Of a stretch of 64,000 bases of DNA, positions 48,901-54,411 are shown one piece after another; within the stretch, counting starts at the first letter, position 1; each line of letters opens with the position of its first letter. The notes under the pieces were generated by a model. It saw only the letters and a program-made list of their open reading frames with translations. It searched no databases and had not been told where the DNA came from. The DNA is taken from positions 1-64,000 of IMG/VR virus record IMGVR_UViG_3300010160_000036; one strand, given 5' to 3'. The DNA comes from a virus. A program made the translations under genes and the position numbers.

Positions 48901-51900
48901 GTCCAGGAACTAACTGGAATGTGGGTGAATATGGTCATACTGGTTTTAATGTAGTATCAACTCAAATCACACCAAACACATTGACTCAGACTCAATATTC
49001 ATTCTTAAATATTGTTCAGAACCCTGCTACTATAGCAATATATGATTTAGACTTGTCTACCGGATTGAGTGTAAGAACATTTAATTTTACAGTTGATTGG
49101 GTCAACAAGATTATCACGTTGACCAATTATCTGGCGGTTAACCATCAATTAGTAATTGATTTGTATGAAGTTGGTAACGGAGATCAATTAGAAAAATCAA
49201 ATTCTCAAGTTGTACCATTCATTGATGATGTTGGTACTGGCTTTACTGAGATTCCATTGAACTGTAACTACTCTGCTAGTCGATTTAATGGATCAGGTGT
49301 GATACGTCCTGGCACCGGCCCAACAGAAATACTATGTACTAGTACCCGAGCATTAGATAATTCAATATTGTGTGCTAGTACAACTGACTTTGTATTGAAT
49401 CAATCAATAATGTTCCAAGGTGATGTTTTAGGTGGATTGGAATTGGATACTGATTATTATGTAAAAACTATCAGTCTTATTACTAATAGAATAACAGTAT
49501 CTGCATCTACCGTCGATGGCTTAGCAGGACCCGCATATGTATTAACTGACGACACTGGTTCTATGGAGGCAATTATCATATCTGCAATTGATTTAGCTTG
49601 GACAGATCCAATTGTATTACATAACGGTAATATATTAAACTTTGGCCATCAAACTATTGCAACTCAGACAAAGAGTTTAACAAACTCAATTGTATGTAAC
49701 ACAACCGGAGAATTCTATCCCGGAGATATTGTTACATTTAGTGATGAAATTGCAGTAATACCAGTTGGTAACTTCTTATACACTACTGGATTGACACCTC
49801 AATATCAATATACAATTCTATCTATAATTGACGACAATGAGTTTACAGTTGAAGATCCTGCAAACTTAGGCAATGCTTTAACACTATCAGATTCAACTGG
49901 TATTGCAATTTGTATTGTAGGTGATTATGCATTTGCTGAAGAAACTAATGGCATAACTGCAAAACTAGTATTTGCAACTCAATACAACCAAAACGATGAT
50001 TTTGTACAATTTACTGTGTTTGGTGAAACACAACCACAACAATATGGTTATAGTATCCCGCTAACTCAATTATATACTGCACAGGGTGGTGAAACTCAAC
50101 TTGCACTAGAAAACTATGTAGGCGGGGATAACGCAGACAATGCAATTGTAGAGAAAAATGGCCTACGTTTAATTAACATAAGCGATTACACAATCAGTTA
50201 TGCTACTGGTTTCATATACTTGAATTCAAGTTTGGCTCCAAACGATGTATTAGCTATCACTACGTATAATCTAACTGATCGTCAATATTTGAACACAACA
50301 TATGGCGGTACATTTGCGGGTTCTTCAACCGCAATTCTAAACATTGTTGCTACGACACACCAATCTGCGTTTGACGAATTAGTAGTTGCTGGACATTTCT
50401 TAACAGGAGTACAATATCAGATTGTATCTGTTGGCACAACTGACTTTACCTCAATTGGTGCATCAAGTAATACAGTTGGGGTAATATTTACTGCTACTGG
50501 TTTAGGTACAGGTACTGGTACTGCTGGCGTTGGTTGGGGAGATCATTTCTCACCTAGCCCAGACTACTTAACATTAGGTTCAGGAGATACTAGCGCATTA
50601 GTTACAAACTTAGCAGTTGTGTTTTCTGCCCCGACAATAGGTGGAATTGTTGCTAACAAGTATTATTATATCTCGACTATCATTGACAGTACAACATTCT
50701 CTATATCTGAAACTGTCAGTGGTCCTACATTCTCGTTGATAACAGATTTTGGCTCAATGTCTGGATATATTAACCCTGCTATTGTTGCTAATATTACTAA
50801 TATTGAAAACACAATTACAGCACCTGCCCAAGTTACAACATGTTCTCAGACATATTTTGGTACAAATGTAATTGATTGTGCTAATATACCATTAGGCTCA
50901 GCAGGATTAAATGTAATATTTAAAGGTACTAGTTTTGGTAATATAGCAACTGATGGTACAGTATACATTGTTGATACTGTTGTAAGTGCAACTTCATTCA
51001 CTATCAAAGATGAATATGGGGATCCAGTAGTATTGTCAGATGACACAGGATCAATAGTTGCGTACATAGGTGGCACTCCAGCCGTGACAGTGTACACTGG
51101 AATCCCTCACGGCTTACAAGAAAATAATATTGTACGAATTAACGGTGTAACTGGATCTGTTCAATTAAACAACAATACATATTATGCTAAGATAGTAAAC
51201 ATTACAACGATTGAATTATATTATGCACCGTATGACCCTACGTTAAACTATACAAACTCGCCTGTAACAGGAGTTGGTGCTTATACAGGTGGCGGTTATG
51301 TATGGTTAGATAAGACATTCACATTAACTATAACTAACGGTACATCAACTAGTTCGACTGGAAATAAAATTACAGTTAATAGTACACGTAATTTAGAATT
51401 AAACACTCCTGTATACTTCACAGGTAATGTGACTGGAACTAATTTAGTAATAGGTACCAAATATTACATCAAAGAAATTTCTAGCTTAACAGAATTCACT
51501 GTCTCTACTACATATGACGGAGCTGTGTTTGTATTAGCTAATGCTACTGTATCATTTGGTGTAAGTGAGTGGGAACAATCAAATGTAGATAGAATTTGGG
51601 TAACTGTAAACGGATATAGAATTCCATCAAGTTCTTTGTATATTAACCCTAACAATAACTTGAGTATTTTACATACAATTAGTCCGGGTGATGCAGTTAT
51701 CATTACAAACATGATTCCAACATCAACTCCTAACGAATTGACTTATATATTGAACGTGACAAAAGATAGTATTCCATCTGTGTTCCGTGCTAATTCACTA
51801 ACTACAACTTGGCTAACACGAACACTACAATATACCGATTCTATAATTTATGTTGAGGATGTATCAAAATTGACTAATACTATTGTTCAAATTGATACAG

Positions 51901-52376
51901 TTCCCGCACTAGTTAATGGTATAGCGACTATTGGTTTAGAAGCTGACAAGAGAACAATTGCTCAAGTCATTGTTAAAAATGGTAATATAACGTTATCATC
52001 CAGTGACTACAATATAGATATTGTTGATACTGCTCCCGTACTGAAAATAACTTCAGGAGTTGCTGAAGGCGATACTGTAACTATTACATTGATTTTGGGT
52101 AATATAATATACTTGGCCGGAGAACAAATTCGTTTTACTACCATTGACTTTGATACTAATACTATCACAGGATTACAACGCGGAGCTAATGGAACTGGTA
52201 CACGAAGCTTTATTCCTGTTTACCAAAAGGTCTATAGCGCATTGTCTCAGGACAGACTACCTGACACTTACTACAATCAAACATGGAATTCATATGTTTA
52301 TAACACTGTATTGGGTGATCCGTTACAGATTAGTAACACTTTCAGCGCAAATTTCTTAAATCAGGACTATGCCTAA
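33939..52376 (+). CDS. Giant baseplate-associated structural protein (6145 aa)
   Basis: One uninterrupted frame covers 18.4 kb, more than a quarter of the window. The N-terminus (TLNFLPEVFQTPTNAQFLGA, then FNQYYWLPTGAPAV near 130) resembles long structural proteins following gp6 in marine T4-like phages, the position of T4 gp7. Visible regions: cupredoxin-like TYTFTVDQ at 185-250; FG-GAP-like repeats about 2346-2925 (for example YYGDTVIIGAPD); GLTRGVNGT motifs near 3640 and 6075. BNR/sialidase-like repeats lie about 4698-4947. About ten copies of a beta module (FxGxxFGxhxxxxxYYVxxI) fall mostly at 3950-5850. No catalytic site is evident. It probably forms outer wedge and host-contact structures; the assignment to gp7 is tentative. 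Confidence 0.7.
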   Translation: MATRIRTLNFLPEVFQTPTNAQFLGATLDQITDQPNTMRIEGYVGSKFGYGINAKDKYVIEPTKTRTDYQLDPAVVFTKTNTATAVDFISYPGIVDAVKLNGGIIDNNDRLFNSQFYSWDPFVDLDKVINFNQYYWLPTGAPAVTVATDIVYNVSDYVVTDLPNGYNISSDVNPSGSTNPSLTFIRGGTYTFTVDQNTAFWLQGKPGVTGYDPAQPNLQTRNILGVENNGASRGVVTFNVPYKNAQDEYNFPGNNLVDVVSTTPFDEINGQLLSYVKNIDGVTALGGRTVLFYNTGVVNETGFVGPFYDTTLYDENGGNAPFVYPGTSIDNNNYNGGYYTDPSATFYLITYVGDPDNPTLKLVPYAPIPTEEKITAVYGTQWKARNFYRNIEGVINLIPYLSSLLDTIYYQDGTSPDKVGVIKLINSNSANQINVNDILGKKNYTAPNGVVFTNGLKVSFAGSIYPTTYKTGEYYVQGVGTAIELLDIATLIAPEPFTAGTYTPYDTLPYDIGNYDSTLYVPVYQDYLTIARNSIDRNAWSRSNRWFHIDVINATAGYLNDPTIVTTYATQNNKAKRPVIEFYPNLQLFNNNIVGKQPIDFFDTRTTDAFTQVAGQLAYYPDVEVYTASTASIASASSATSTTITVLASDVGPVTSIGASIGTFQVGQYITDNAGKLPRNSQISAISGTTTLTLTVTWPYASSFTSATNVSLIANGLPNDDYALYDGAKIVFSVDTNVDVRNKIYIVRFSSIAGSIPVITLTEVEDGLVLPNEGTFTFKGYYNQGMDFYFDGLTWFEAQQKTTINQAPLFDVFDNDGVSFGNNNVYVGSSFKGNKLFSYGIGSGINDLILGFPLRYSSVNNVGDISFDVLINSATFNYVKGIAPITQKVNTGYVHNYSDLSTFSRALGWQTAVAESRQYQVFNFDYVASNPVTTYTCDIAAATNTAWPNIQLYVNNDLQASSTYTYEITEDSTVITFTPPNPLVDTVIEITILSDQVSPTAYYEIPINLQNNPFNTDITTANVGDIRGQYQSIFYNNPDTTGVVFGSNNYRDLGNLVPWGNKIIQNSASLALPGTFLRKQNHNLVDSLQYNSQQYIIFKNLLVNTIDSTDYTYYQLPAVMLDNALDQITSGKIESGPFFWSDMLPNMSAYATNTYTFANSLDVSIYPLTRIYDFTKSNYYGVLVYLTRTVDNFTTTTQLLINIDYTVSTDTPSLTISTDLLPGDIVTIKEYNQTYGSYVPNTPTKLGLYPAFVPEVILDSNYTQPTYFIRGHDGSYNQLYGDYIDGNLVDFRDKVLLEFETRIYNNLKLSDIIPIRDYDVIPGFFRNTGYSYDEVLSIYSQYFLNWIGQNRVEYKPQVGYSSIDQFTYNYSQSGNKIDGSQILQGYWRGIYQYFYDTSEPNTTPWEMLGFTAMPSWWTGRYGAAPYTSDNLVLWKDLAQGINWNNGDPYVLSQFIRPQLLEVIPVDSAGNLLSPFDAIVGNYVERSFKHDWKVGDVAATELSYRRSSTWPFDLMKLLSLTKPAEFYNLGVDVDNYKYNTEFNQFLVNNRSHLVISDVQIYGNGIAKTSYINWIVDYEKQLGVDATTNITNLLANLDVRLAYRLAGFSDKTLLNFYVEKGTPNSTNASLLIPNESYQVLLYDNVPFDKIIYSGVIVQNVGTGWKVFGNSQNNAYFNISVPKINGNYNKVSVEGLSVQIANDYFDNKSQLIPYGTEFNSIHDVAQFIGSYNNYLLNQGVLFDQIESGLAVIWSQMVAEYLYWVQSGWEKGSLINLNPAANIMTINKDSYIVQPLTLQKQNFVLNQNLYPIKSTDLAVVREGTLFTATPLNQGDTVAYGQFNISNFEHGIVFNNVTLFNDIIYNLITGLRQARILTKGVKTADWNGTIDAQGFILNQDNILEWDSITKYTKGSIVLYKNRYWTALQVINASAIFDTKLWKETNYNEIQKGLLPNGSTRSYESTLFYNTNISNLDRDSDILSWSLIGYRPRDYLALADLTDITQVNVYKNMIKQMGTRIAANNFKGVTLLQGGIDYDINDNWAIKTGEFGGVLDNNFVDFRLNQTQLTGNPSTVALTTGDYTDGVEQEVPLYSVFNYSRPLTNPNVLPTLPVDTPNRLYPAAGYVNFNDISVYGYYYNDLNTAQTPLEKLYVGEYVWIADYNGTWQVYTPISNGQLIEVVNNLNGTVTLTFAEPHNLTKYQTIAIINFNAGVNGYRIVQSIIDNNRVTIALNLLASVTRLTGTGIVMRFQSQRVNQPSDINSLPLLNTEFVKNKVWVDTNTDGDWAVYRKSLNYVYDLELLRTGALKFGSAVATTSDLGYLIGDSDLGVAYRYVYDPVFKVFVMRQSITGSESFGSTISYSGNKFAISQPTGALLANRLVKVYDLIVSITQNILQLSQTIQAPTGATNWGSATAFSGDGNWLYISAYEQNSVYVYRKSQVTGLYEYSTIINVLGLVAGDNFSYSLSTNYYGDTVIIGAPDVDTTVDNTGSTYIFERLVQNFESQYNSQPLVPQTFKLVYTPGTTIRTASAIASNAVTLNSVAGLTAGVNGTAIVFTGTVFGSIALNQVYYVKSIVGSTVTLSLTRNGTTLTLTNSSGTMSAVVQTQPLFVSVNGTLITDNNYAVTGTTLNVYQSLIAGDIITSSSSQFVLIETLVSPDNLTIGEQYGYSLDTNTYGTEILVGSPFQLNSQNQEGAVYRYTDGGGKYGIITGLLDCQVSTPTTILINGYVVDIPLGNATIVANSIASANITNVTATTQNGKLVISTISNELAYVNDKLNIVTLSAHDFYQLGISKYQLTQTINDPHSQGRTQFGTTIKFNESSSFVVSSPVSTRYEETTFDASDDANYNNDTLFDNNTTQFLDTYTNAGAVYMFDYVSNYDENLNNVGQFVYAQNVNAFDLDYGAQPYYGTALDFNNNQVVVGTPNFRPNINNGQVIIYQNATGVQDWSVYRNSTPIVDVNAIQNAQLYSASTNNTLINLDYIDPLQGKLLGAVAENIDITSNRDPAAYNGPNSTNTSSIVWGAKHVGKLWFDTSTTKFVNYHQSNDVVYNSKWWGQVFPGSSPVVCSWISSNVLPTNYAGPGTVKDVNEYTIEYTLNTTGAIVPVYFYWVRNTNIVFTQLGKTLSDTICESYIANPLTTGISYFAPLLPNAFGLYNTMDYVNNTDTVMHVGFATGTNDDVSHSAYSLIRENTDDFLPGLPGTPGVTYPKSLYNRMLESMSGVDESGAVVPDPNLPKPVQSGILVRPRQSFFYDRFGALKNYLTTANEILAKYPYNETSYSTFLNTSGAVNPSTVGNPNWSGAEELFYNTQDYWTPINWWAIGYNDNTRPAMMVQSYYDLATLNAQNGLIVTVAKNGQGLQETYKYDIIINDWVRIGLQNGTIQFKSSLWDYATARLGFGDNFFDTTPFDTYPSEETRYIVRALNEEMPTELGFFKNEGLILLFNYIISETIESQNYLPWLNKTSFVDVSHTIRELLPLKIFQSDNQDFLSGYINEVKPYHVVIKDFLFRYTGLDLWRGNVTDFDLPATYNTNLQKYITPELVYTNPSQDNQYLPTDPIWQTPPYVEWFNNHGLSITGVNNYPITTLASYLTLNSIDMVVDNVYGFPVDSVIQIGEEQIAYSGVDRAYGLLTGLTRGVNGTPVTNHIPGEQIITDLPAVLLLNGGRGYTEPPKVTAYIDTTVFPAPTRAAILQPVMNLDTILRIDVVDPGEGYVELPQILIEPSAIITFPSSYVDLSNDTVIIQSQLLRTGDLIRYSVGANTTPIGGLKQGEYYYISVLETIPNFVISFYTTYVGALKDQDRVNLLNGGSGSNNYIAISARASCVSTAIPIRENQITLRFDRTSYTSQVQDWAPNNFYGSFYAGVFRNTTQVASSGLTLESSAPPIDSILASAQGAPFYLQDVSNNHVVDWSSRTRIVTNTSNTGYITIAPSEGGTPLEGYVGPTTGFYIGMPIKFTGAKFGGLVVGTVYYISAINGLTQFKLVDGVGNPVVLTTETAPVAGLTAMIGEVSNTAVVTIDYPGILPVTTTQSATNYVISPLLSGSQGGTAGFYQGISLFFTTNSTGNYQTFGNIVENETYYVTTVINSTTFTMSTSNNPINLTATQVYGTGDYVKLSTVSSLSINDPIIFTAMYIVGSSVSNFGGIIAGQVYYVASIDYSTNRITISNTVNGGNVNLSDVAAATNTYCTMTDQKDTVKLTTATGNITMNVGLPISPGQITGQKFTFYKTSGNYINGGAGYTGTVSNLVTRITVATTATSNYLYLNQLYGGTTHMYVNMPFKVTANIGNLIAGTTYYVKSLGTISVDISSSSSSTNLYTAANTTGFYVGMPIIFTGGIFGNVKPLVTYYIKSLPDSTHFSISEYLGGPTFILSGNNGLMTVSANDPYITVSSSLGGSTFALANSTTVTTLTQYVTSTPTFYVSYKLGGYSVTTHTAGSGFAYNNNITLLGTNFGGTTPLNDVIINVSGIGTTGEITSTIISGTPAELAKQYYLKVISDTQLEVYENALMTIPVDGTILAIEYAAGDYVFLPEPFYFNQSIVKYNNKVWQCIVSNSDAEFILGKWELMDSGSRRLNALDRIVGYYQPTVNMPGLDLTQLVSGIIYPNNTYLDNAFPPADEYPLDTLLSDQPFYPTSINNMAITWDGVKYVGGANSPTYSSAIISENSINWAIDKIADSPVSITSIKYVSGLYGSGLYVITTANSATPIYISQDGIQYATSGGAYIPYDSTAYSITPYDFSSLKVESTLLNSVDYFNNIWVAVGENIVASTDSYFWGEVYKLPYPGVLRSVHYVNNPGFTGWLAVGNWTIGNTTSSVILSSDDGFVWTQINEGITTIITSATLNVVYSSNDLIIFAGANGKLFSNASPASYTQQTTNVVTGLNDVIYADGVYVVVGDNGTIITSTDTITWTTRVSTTTNNLNGITYDVVNNRFVVVGDNNTILTSINAGVTWILSSVYTVDPTVYTVQGDAFTSGYGPEELVPGVVSDNLTMIVNTRPGTNWNVGEYGHTGFNVVSTQITPNTLTQTQYSFLNIVQNPATIAIYDLDLSTGLSVRTFNFTVDWVNKIITLTNYLAVNHQLVIDLYEVGNGDQLEKSNSQVVPFIDDVGTGFTEIPLNCNYSASRFNGSGVIRPGTGPTEILCTSTRALDNSILCASTTDFVLNQSIMFQGDVLGGLELDTDYYVKTISLITNRITVSASTVDGLAGPAYVLTDDTGSMEAIIISAIDLAWTDPIVLHNGNILNFGHQTIATQTKSLTNSIVCNTTGEFYPGDIVTFSDEIAVIPVGNFLYTTGLTPQYQYTILSIIDDNEFTVEDPANLGNALTLSDSTGIAICIVGDYAFAEETNGITAKLVFATQYNQNDDFVQFTVFGETQPQQYGYSIPLTQLYTAQGGETQLALENYVGGDNADNAIVEKNGLRLINISDYTISYATGFIYLNSSLAPNDVLAITTYNLTDRQYLNTTYGGTFAGSSTAILNIVATTHQSAFDELVVAGHFLTGVQYQIVSVGTTDFTSIGASSNTVGVIFTATGLGTGTGTAGVGWGDHFSPSPDYLTLGSGDTSALVTNLAVVFSAPTIGGIVANKYYYISTIIDSTTFSISETVSGPTFSLITDFGSMSGYINPAIVANITNIENTITAPAQVTTCSQTYFGTNVIDCANIPLGSAGLNVIFKGTSFGNIATDGTVYIVDTVVSATSFTIKDEYGDPVVLSDDTGSIVAYIGGTPAVTVYTGIPHGLQENNIVRINGVTGSVQLNNNTYYAKIVNITTIELYYAPYDPTLNYTNSPVTGVGAYTGGGYVWLDKTFTLTITNGTSTSSTGNKITVNSTRNLELNTPVYFTGNVTGTNLVIGTKYYIKEISSLTEFTVSTTYDGAVFVLANATVSFGVSEWEQSNVDRIWVTVNGYRIPSSSLYINPNNNLSILHTISPGDAVIITNMIPTSTPNELTYILNVTKDSIPSVFRANSLTTTWLTRTLQYTDSIIYVEDVSKLTNTIVQIDTVPALVNGIATIGLEADKRTIAQVIVKNGNITLSSSDYNIDIVDTAPVLKITSGVAEGDTVTITLILGNIIYLAGEQIRFTTIDFDTNTITGLQRGANGTGTRSFIPVYQKVYSALSQDRLPDTYYNQTWNSYVYNTVLGDPLQISNTFSANFLNQDYA

Positions 52377-52378
52377 AA

Positions 52379-52386
52379 GATAAATA
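52379..52386 (+). promoter_or_regulatory. T4-type late promoter motif GATAAATA after the giant gene
   Basis: GATAAATA begins three bases after the giant gene's stop. By T4 spacing, +1 falls at 52392, the A of the second ATG of the 47-residue gene, suggesting a leaderless message or a promoter mainly for the next gene at 52533. Confidence 0.5.
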
Positions 52387-52388
52387 AT

Positions 52389-52532
52389 ATGATGAGTGAA
52401 CAAAAACCAGTTGAAAATAAGACAGAAGTAGGACCTAAACCAGATGAACATGGTGGGTTTTACTTCAGCTCATTTTTAAAGATTATAGATCCGGAAACAC
52501 AAGAAGTTCTGGTTCAAACAAGAGGCGATTAA
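52389..52532 (+). CDS. 47-residue protein resembling the N-terminus of the next gene product
   Basis: The frame starts ATGATGAGT and ends at TAA immediately before the ATG of the next gene. The C-terminal half, FLKIIDPETQEVLVQTRGD, closely parallels residues 13-31 of the following protein (FIKIHDPNTGEVLVDKKNA). The N-terminal half is charged and Pro-rich. It may be a truncated paralogue or a small plug or adaptor using the same virion-contact strand. No function is known to me. The start could be either adjacent ATG. Confidence 0.65.
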   Translation: MMSEQKPVENKTEVGPKPDEHGGFYFSSFLKIIDPETQEVLVQTRGD

Positions 52533-53153
52533 ATGTCAGGAATACAATTAACATATAAAATTGAGGGTTTTATTAAAATCCACGATCCCAACACAGGGGA
52601 AGTTCTAGTGGACAAAAAGAACGCTATCAATTATGAAAATATGTCAGAAGCTATTGCTGACACACTAAGCAGTCGTGGTTACGGAGAAATTTATCAAATG
52701 GCGTTTGGGAACGGTGGTGCAAGCGTAGATGAAACAGGCGTTATCACATATCTACCCCCAAACACAACTGGTCAAAATGCTGCACTATACAATGAAACCT
52801 ACGCTAAAATCGTTGACGATACTAGCGTTTTCAACTTAGATCCTACACGTAACAAAATGACGGTTTCACACACTGTTGGTACTGTGTATACAGACATTTT
52901 AGTACAGTGTTTGTTAGATTACGGTGAGCCAGCAGGGCAGGCAGCGTTTGACAATAGCACTCAAACTGATTCTAGCTATATCTTTGATGAACTAGGATTA
53001 TTAGCAAATTACGGAACAGACAACGCAGGAAATGTCATCACACGACTATTAACTCATGTTATTTTCCACCCAGTTCAAAAAAGCTTGAACAGACAGATTC
53101 AAATTGATTACACCGTCAGAATTCAGGCGCTAACAAACTTAGTTACAATCTAA
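52533..53153 (+). CDS. Conserved virion structural protein (206 aa), baseplate/fibre module
   Basis: The protein opens with YKIEGFIKIHDPNTGEVLVD, a motif seen in fibre- and baseplate-associated proteins of marine myoviruses. It continues with YGEIYQMAFGNGGASVDETG, YIFDELGLLANYG and ends QIQIDYTVRIQALTNLV, a beta-rich pattern without enzyme motifs. It directly follows the 47-residue protein with which it shares the N-terminal motif. Probably an outer baseplate or fibre-connector component; the specific T4 counterpart (gp8, gp9 or gp10 region) is not determined. Confidence 0.6.
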   Translation: MSGIQLTYKIEGFIKIHDPNTGEVLVDKKNAINYENMSEAIADTLSSRGYGEIYQMAFGNGGASVDETGVITYLPPNTTGQNAALYNETYAKIVDDTSVFNLDPTRNKMTVSHTVGTVYTDILVQCLLDYGEPAGQAAFDNSTQTDSSYIFDELGLLANYGTDNAGNVITRLLTHVIFHPVQKSLNRQIQIDYTVRIQALTNLVTI

Positions 53154-53161
53154 GATAAATA
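53154..53161 (+). promoter_or_regulatory. T4-type late promoter motif GATAAATA
   Basis: GATAAATA starts directly after the preceding stop codon and 30 bases before ATG 53184, with CGGAG at 53171-53175. Confidence 0.6.
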
Positions 53162-53183
53162 AGATATAATCGGAGTTATATAA

Positions 53184-54401
53184 ATGGCATATACAATAGT
53201 TAAAAGTGATGGAACAGTATTAACTACTATCGCTGATGGAACAATTAATACTACTAGCACCTCTTTAGGGTTGCCTGGTAGAAACTACGCAGGGTATGGT
53301 CAGCAATTAGATACTAACTTTGTGCACCAAATAGAAAATTTTGCGTCAACAACCCCGCCAGCAAACCCTCTAAGAGGTCAGTTATGGTATGATATCAACA
53401 ATACCTTGTTGAAATTATGCCCAACTGACGGGACTTCAAACGCTAATGCCTGGATAACTATTGCAGTTAGTTCTGGAACATCAACCACAACATTTGGTTC
53501 TGTCAACGTAACCGGTAATTTGACTGCAAATAACGTTATTGCTGTTAATGGTTTATACGGAGACACAATCACTGTTCGTTTAGCTACAGTAACATCACTT
53601 GCAACTATTGCAAACGCTAACATTACTACAGCAAACATTGGTACATTAAACACAGCAGTTATTAACGCTGGAGTAGCAAACACAACGACAGGTACATTGA
53701 CTGGTACATGGACAGCAAACGGTGGCGCATCCGGTAACACATTCATTGTTACTAACGGTAACTTAGTCGCTATCACCGGTATCAAAACAGATAACTATTA
53801 CTATGCTAATGGTGGCCCGTTCAATCCAACCGGTACATACACAAACGGTAACGTTTTTGACTATCTAACTGGTGCAAATGCAATCGTTCAATTTACTGGA
53901 AACATTGCCCCTACAAAAATTACAACAACTAATATTACTACAGGAAGTAATGTTACTAGTGGTACAATGACAGGCAACTTCACATTGACAGCAGGTTCAC
54001 GATTTAACGCAACATATGCTGACTTGGCAGAACGATTTGAAGCAGATGCATATTATGATGCAGGAACTGTAGTTGAAATGGGCGGAGACAAAGAAATTAC
54101 TGCGGTGCAATACGAACTGTCAGACGATGTATTTGGTGTTGTATCTGATACAGCAGCCTACTTGATGAATGCCGGCGCCGGTGACGACAGTACACACCCG
54201 CCAATCGCAGTTGGTGGCCGTGTTAAAGTTAAAGTAACTGGTAAAGTTAAAAAAGGTCAACGTTTAGTTTCTGCTGGTAATGGCATCGCACGTGCAGCCA
54301 AACTAGGGGAAGCAACAGCATTCAACATCATTGGTCGTGCATTGGAACACAAAACAACAGATGATTTGGGTATTGTGGAAGCATTCGTTAAAATAAATTA
54401 A
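53184..54401 (+). CDS. Tail-fibre-like structural protein (405 aa)
   Basis: The N-terminal part (about 1-110) has GLPGRNYAGYGQQLDTNFVH and PLRGQLWYDINNTLLKL, typical of fibre/collar proteins of marine myoviruses. Residues ~110-275 are a Thr/Asn/Ala-rich beta repeat region. The C-terminal domain begins FNATYADLAERFEADAYYDA (about 275-294) and contains VGGRVKVKVTGKVKKGQRLV and a GRALEHK segment; this domain is widespread at fibre C-termini and is beta-rich. Likely a fibre or fibre-tip protein; receptor not predictable. CGGAG and a late motif precede the start. Confidence 0.65.
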   Translation: MAYTIVKSDGTVLTTIADGTINTTSTSLGLPGRNYAGYGQQLDTNFVHQIENFASTTPPANPLRGQLWYDINNTLLKLCPTDGTSNANAWITIAVSSGTSTTTFGSVNVTGNLTANNVIAVNGLYGDTITVRLATVTSLATIANANITTANIGTLNTAVINAGVANTTTGTLTGTWTANGGASGNTFIVTNGNLVAITGIKTDNYYYANGGPFNPTGTYTNGNVFDYLTGANAIVQFTGNIAPTKITTTNITTGSNVTSGTMTGNFTLTAGSRFNATYADLAERFEADAYYDAGTVVEMGGDKEITAVQYELSDDVFGVVSDTAAYLMNAGAGDDSTHPPIAVGGRVKVKVTGKVKKGQRLVSAGNGIARAAKLGEATAFNIIGRALEHKTTDDLGIVEAFVKIN

Positions 54402-54411
54402 GGGATAATAG

